Part shown: positions 6,169-8,420 of the stretch, in pieces | Position numbering within the stretch: position 1 is the stretch's first letter | Layout: each line of letters opens with the position of its first letter | Program-made: the position numbers and the translations under genes | The notes under the pieces: model-generated | Databases searched by the model: none | What the model saw: only the letters and a program-made list of their open reading frames with translations | What the model was told of the DNA's origin: nothing | NCBI GenBank assembly: GCA_902826945.1 | Contig: CADEGS010000192.1 | Span: forward strand, 1-8,420 | Origin: an uncultured bacterium | GTDB taxonomy: Bacteria; Planctomycetota; UBA1135; GCA-002686595 | Length of the DNA stretch: 8,420 nt | Direction of reading: 5' to 3'

Positions 6169-7046
6169 GAAGACCGCAGGAGCCCGTTCGCGTCCAGGAA
6201 CGACTCGAGCGCCGCGCGCAGCTCGTCGGGGCGCTCCATCTGCAGGTAGTGGCCGACCCCGGTCCACACGCGCCAGTCCAGGCGCGGCGCCAGCGCGCGC
6301 ACCGCGGCCTCGTACTCCGCCGACCACGCGGGCTGGCGCGCGAGCACGAGCAAGACCGGCACCGCGAGCGGCGCGGGCGAGAAGGCGTCGGGCGCGAGCG
6401 CCGCGTCGAGGCCGCCCACGACCGCCTCGTGGCGCGTGGCGAGCGCCATGGCGCGGATCGCGGCGCGGTCCAGGGCGGAGAGCCCGGGTCCCGGCATGCC
6501 GTCGATCATCGCGCTCATCGCCTCCTGCCAGCGCTCGCCGCGGAAGGGCGCGAGCACGGGCTCGACGTCCTCCGCGCGGAACACGCTCAGGAGCGCCCCG
6601 TCGATCCCGACCATGGCGAGCGCGCGCTCGGGATGGCGGTGGCAGAAGGCCGCCGCGACCGGCGTCCCGTTCGAATGGCCGACGACCACCGCGCGCGCGA
6701 CGCCGGCGTCGTCGAGCACCGCCGCGAGCGCGTCGGCGAAGGCGGCGAAGGAGTAGCCGGCGGGCGGCGGGTCGCTCGCGCCGTGGCCGGGCAGGTCCAC
6801 CGCGAGCGTGCGCGCGCGTCCGGAGAGCGCCGGGAGCTGGCGCGACCAGGCGGCCGTGCTGCCGGCCCAGCCGTGCACGAGCACGAGCGCCTCCGCGCCC
6901 GCGCCCGCGTCGAGGTAGTGCACGCGCGTGCCTTCCCAGGGAGCGAAGCGCTCGCGCGGAGCGTCGTCCTCCACGACGGGCGGGGCGGGCGCAGCGGCGC
7001 ACGCGGTCGCGGCGAGGAGCAGGGGGAGCGCGAGGCGGGGCTTCAT
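6165..7046 (-). CDS. Alpha/beta hydrolase with a probable lipoprotein signal, 293 aa
   Basis: The preferred start is the ATG at 7046-7044, giving MKPRLALPLLLAATAC, a signal with Cys16 as probable lipidation site. A GTG six codons upstream (7064) would add VFLSP and weaken the signal. The fold is the canonical hydrolase: LVHGWAGS oxyanion loop (56-63), DLPGHGASD (84-92), nucleophile elbow VGHSNG with Ser125, and GVGHYLQMERPDEL with His266. The usual acid after strand 7 is missing: VLLVLARQPAWS (231-242) has no Asp where family members read G-x-x-D. Asp149 in MVGIDGA, after strand 6, is the likely substitute, as in hydrolases that place the acid there. It probably works at the envelope on a small ester, epoxide or similar substrate, which sequence alone does not identify. 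It converges with the CBU_0592-like gene, sharing CTAG. Confidence 0.87.
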   Translation of the reverse strand: MKPRLALPLLLAATACAAAPAPPVVEDDAPRERFAPWEGTRVHYLDAGAGAEALVLVHGWAGSTAAWSRQLPALSGRARTLAVDLPGHGASDPPPAGYSFAAFADALAAVLDDAGVARAVVVGHSNGTPVAAAFCHRHPERALAMVGIDGALLSVFRAEDVEPVLAPFRGERWQEAMSAMIDGMPGPGLSALDRAAIRAMALATRHEAVVGGLDAALAPDAFSPAPLAVPVLLVLARQPAWSAEYEAAVRALAPRLDWRVWTGVGHYLQMERPDELRAALESFLDANGLLRSS

Positions 7047-7164
7047 GGGGGAGAGGAATACCACGCGGCCGGCGGCATGCGGGCGCGAGGCCTCCTGCGG
7101 CGTCCGCGGCGGGGGTGGCGGGGCGGAGCACGGCCCGTCGCTCCCCCGGCCGGCACCGCTGCGC

Positions 7165-7187
7165 TAGGCTGGGAGCGGCTCCGGAGG
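7165..7187 (+). promoter_or_regulatory. TAGGCT -10 box and GGAGG ribosome-binding site for the small exported peptide
   Basis: TAGGCT at 7165-7170 predicts a transcript start near 7177. GGAGG at 7183-7187 lies six bases before the ATG at 7194, the best-spaced Shine-Dalgarno on this strand. The same GCTAGGCTGG core is found upstream of the GbsR-like gene, where it sits close enough to the start for leaderless use. Confidence 0.5.
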
Positions 7188-7193
7188 TCTCCC

Positions 7194-7418
7194 ATGAAGC
7201 CGCGCGCCCTGGCCACGCTCCTCGCCCTCTTCCCGCTCGGTCTCCTCGCGAGCTCCATGGCGAGCCCCGGCGAGGGGTGCGGGCCGTCGGCTGCCTCGGC
7301 AGCGGCTCCCCAGGAGCCGCCGAGCTGCCCGCTCTGCGGCGGCAGCGGCTTCGGCGACCTGGTCCTCCTGCTCCGGCTGCAGCAGCGCGTCGCGCTGCTC
7401 TCGACGGTCGTCCGCTAG
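7194..7418 (+). CDS. Small exported protein with a CxxCxGxG motif, 74 aa
   Basis: This short gene has a strong ribosome-binding site (GGAGG, six-base spacing) and a TAGGCT box in front. Residues 1-23 look like a signal peptide: MKPR, a hydrophobic core LATLLALFPLGLLA, then SSMAS as a likely cleavage region. The mature part has Cys29 in a small Gly/Pro/Ala-rich segment, then CPLCGGSGFG at 45-54. This is a single CxxCxGxG unit like those repeated in the DnaJ zinc-binding domain. The end is an amphipathic Leu/Val-rich helix (55-74). I do not recognise the family. One CxxC pair could bind metal together with a second copy, or act as a thiol pair outside the cytoplasm. Its TAG stop overlaps that of the opposing membrane-protein gene in a CTAG. 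Confidence 0.62.
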   Translation: MKPRALATLLALFPLGLLASSMASPGEGCGPSAASAAAPQEPPSCPLCGGSGFGDLVLLLRLQQRVALLSTVVR

Positions 7419-7810
7419 GCCGGCGGCGGCGCGCCCTCGGAGAACGGCGCGAGCGAGCGCGGGTGCGGGCGCGGGGTGTTGCGCTCGTCCGCGCGCAGGA
7501 GGAAGCGCAGCGCCACCAGCGCCAGCACGCCGAGCGCGCCGAGCAGCCCGAAGAAGCCCGCGCGCAGCGTCGGCACGCAGCCGATCAGGTCGGTCCGGCC
7601 GATCGCGTCCGGCGGCGCGAGCAGCGCCGCGAAGAGCGTCCCGAGCACGAGCGAGGCGTAGTACGTGCGCGCCCAGAAGCGCGCGCGCTCCGCTCCGCCG
7701 CAGAGCTCGGTCAGGAGGCGCTCGAGCGGCCGGCGCAGGAAGAGCACGACGCCGGCCGCGAGCGCGGCCAGCGCGGCCAGACACGAGAGGAAGGCGGTCG
7801 TCGGTTCCAT
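7415..7810 (-). CDS. Unrecognised three-helix membrane protein, 131 aa
   Basis: The ATG at 7810-7808 is preceded on the minus strand by AAGGAGA (7821-7815) with a four-base spacer, so the start is well supported. Hydrophobic helices lie at about residues 5-25, 50-65 and 84-105. Between them are a basic loop (RRPLERLLTELCGGAERARFW) and a polar loop with Cys78. The C-terminal tail (106-131) is polar, Pro/Arg-rich and probably disordered. I cannot name a family. It lies 65 bp downstream of a GbsR/MarR-like regulator in the same orientation, so it is probably in that operon and may be its controlled target. It ends on a CTAG shared with the opposing small exported gene. Confidence is high that it is a gene, low on function. 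Confidence 0.75.
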   Translation of the reverse strand: MEPTTAFLSCLAALAALAAGVVLFLRRPLERLLTELCGGAERARFWARTYYASLVLGTLFAALLAPPDAIGRTDLIGCVPTLRAGFFGLLGALGVLALVALRFLLRADERNTPRPHPRSLAPFSEGAPPPA

Positions 7811-7828
7811 GGGGTCTCCTTCGTCGGG

Positions 7829-7868
7829 GCGCTCCCCCCGTGAGCCGCTGCGGGGTCGGCGGGAGCGC
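7829..7868. repeat. 8-bp inverted repeat between the regulator and membrane-protein genes
   Basis: GCGCTCCC (7829-7836) and GGGAGCGC (7861-7868) are perfect inverted copies 24 bp apart, inside the 65-bp gap between two co-oriented minus-strand genes. It could be an RNA stem that tunes expression of the second gene, or an operator for the adjacent regulator. The sequence is GC-rich, so chance pairing is not excluded. Confidence 0.35.
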
Positions 7869-7875
7869 GTGTTCG

Positions 7876-8403
7876 TCAGCCGCGCCCGCGCCGCGCCGTG
7901 CGCAGCAGCGTCCTGAGCCCGAAGCGCTGCAGGAGGCCGCCCGCGAGGAAGGACGTGGCCATCGAGTCCACCAGGGAGACGACGCCGGCGACGTCCTCGA
8001 GCCGCGCGCGCAGCGCCGCCGCGGCGGGGGAGCGCTCGCGCCGCAGCCGCTCGATCCAGCCCGGCACCTGGTCCAGGATCGGGTCCCACTCCTTGCGCTT
8101 GCGCGCCTGCACGATCGAGCGGATCGCGCGCTCGAGGTCGGTCTCGGGGCGGTAGAGGACGCGCCGCGAGCCCGGCGCGCGCTCGGGGTGCACCAGCCCC
8201 CAGTCGACGAGCTCGCGCGCCGCCATCGAGACCGCGCCGCGGCTCAGGCCGAGCTCGTCCGCCAGCGTGTCGCCGTCCGCCGGCTCGGCGCGCGCGAGCA
8301 GGCAGGCGAGCACGCGCCCCGCGGCGGGCGTGATGCCCCACAGGGGCGCCAGCCGCCCCCAGAGCTGCACGAAGGCCGCGCGCACGTCGTCGATCTCGCT
8401 CAT
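7876..8403 (-). CDS. GbsR/MarR-like winged-helix transcriptional regulator, 175 aa
   Basis: Residues 23-87 form a MarR-type winged helix: GITPAAGRVLACLLA, the recognition unit DTLADELGLSRGAVSMAARELVDWGLV (45-71), and a wing with PGSRRVLYRPE (77-87). The order LSRGAVSM then ELVDWGLV then PGSRRVLY, followed by a long helical C-terminal half with basic ARKRKEWDP (100-108), is the GbsR (COG1510) pattern. In Bacillus, GbsR represses glycine-betaine synthesis genes and responds to choline, but many GbsR-like proteins control other genes. No betaine or osmolyte gene is visible here, so the effector is unknown. The start is ATG 8403, seven bases after a TAGGCT box, without a Shine-Dalgarno. A membrane-protein gene follows 65 bp downstream in the same direction and is the nearest candidate target. 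Confidence 0.85.
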   Translation of the reverse strand: MSEIDDVRAAFVQLWGRLAPLWGITPAAGRVLACLLARAEPADGDTLADELGLSRGAVSMAARELVDWGLVHPERAPGSRRVLYRPETDLERAIRSIVQARKRKEWDPILDQVPGWIERLRRERSPAAAALRARLEDVAGVVSLVDSMATSFLAGGLLQRFGLRTLLRTARRGRG

Positions 8404-8410
8404 GCCCGCC

Positions 8411-8416
8411 AGCCTA
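8411..8416 (-). promoter_or_regulatory. TAGGCT -10 box placed for a leaderless start of the GbsR-like gene
   Basis: On the minus strand TAGGCT is followed by seven bases and then the ATG at 8403, so transcription should begin at or next to the start codon. The ten-base core GCTAGGCTGG is identical to that before the gene at 7194. The -35 region lies beyond the window edge. Confidence 0.5.
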
Positions 8417-8420
8417 GCCG

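Noticed and set aside
5964..7193. Upstream extension of the 74-aa exported peptide frame, and the Arg/Ala-rich frame antisense to the hydrolase
   Set aside because: The hydrolase on the minus strand has a full set of fold motifs, and the peptide has its own ribosome-binding site at 7183-7187.

Overview
The window is very GC-rich DNA, with GC-loaded third codon positions and long open frames on both strands. It is densely packed with ordinary chromosomal genes. I see no rRNA, tRNA, transposase, phage gene, CRISPR array or integrase. Several features point to an environmental bacterium of the Planctomycetota or a similar deep-branching high-GC lineage. These are an ECF-type sigma factor carrying its own C-terminal membrane anchor and outer domain, an Asp-box beta-propeller lipoprotein, GTG starts, and start codons just downstream of TAnnnT boxes. 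The phylum is inferred from gene style, not from a marker gene.

Layout. Positions 1-452 hold two minus-strand genes joined by a GTGA stop/start overlap: a small three-helix membrane protein and the first 56 codons of an unrecognised gene that leaves the window. A 90-bp divergent gap follows. The plus strand then carries a COG0400-type esterase (543-1211), a DinB-fold protein (1246-1755), and the most unusual gene in the window (1815-3509). That gene encodes an ECF sigma factor fused in one frame to a transmembrane helix, a Pro/Ala-rich linker and a DUF4097-like beta-repeat domain. Next come a 761-residue Asp-box lipoprotein (3632-5917) and, 8 bp later, a CBU_0592-like small membrane protein (5926-6168).

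From 6165 the orientation alternates: an alpha/beta hydrolase lipoprotein on the minus strand, a 74-residue exported CxxCxGxG peptide on the plus strand, then a minus-strand pair of a GbsR/MarR-like regulator and a three-helix membrane protein. Both convergent gene pairs end on one shared CTAG, so each gene's TAG stop overlaps the other's.

How they may work together. The sigma/DUF4097 fusion looks like a one-protein envelope sensor. The promoter-recognition part would be cytoplasmic and the beta-repeat part outside the membrane, and no separate anti-sigma gene lies beside it. The downstream lipoprotein is a possible target only by position. The GbsR-like regulator probably controls itself and the membrane protein behind it. 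The esterase and DinB genes look like routine small-molecule or thiol chemistry. No DNA-defence or biosynthetic system is visible. The single-chain sigma sensor is the best candidate for something little described.
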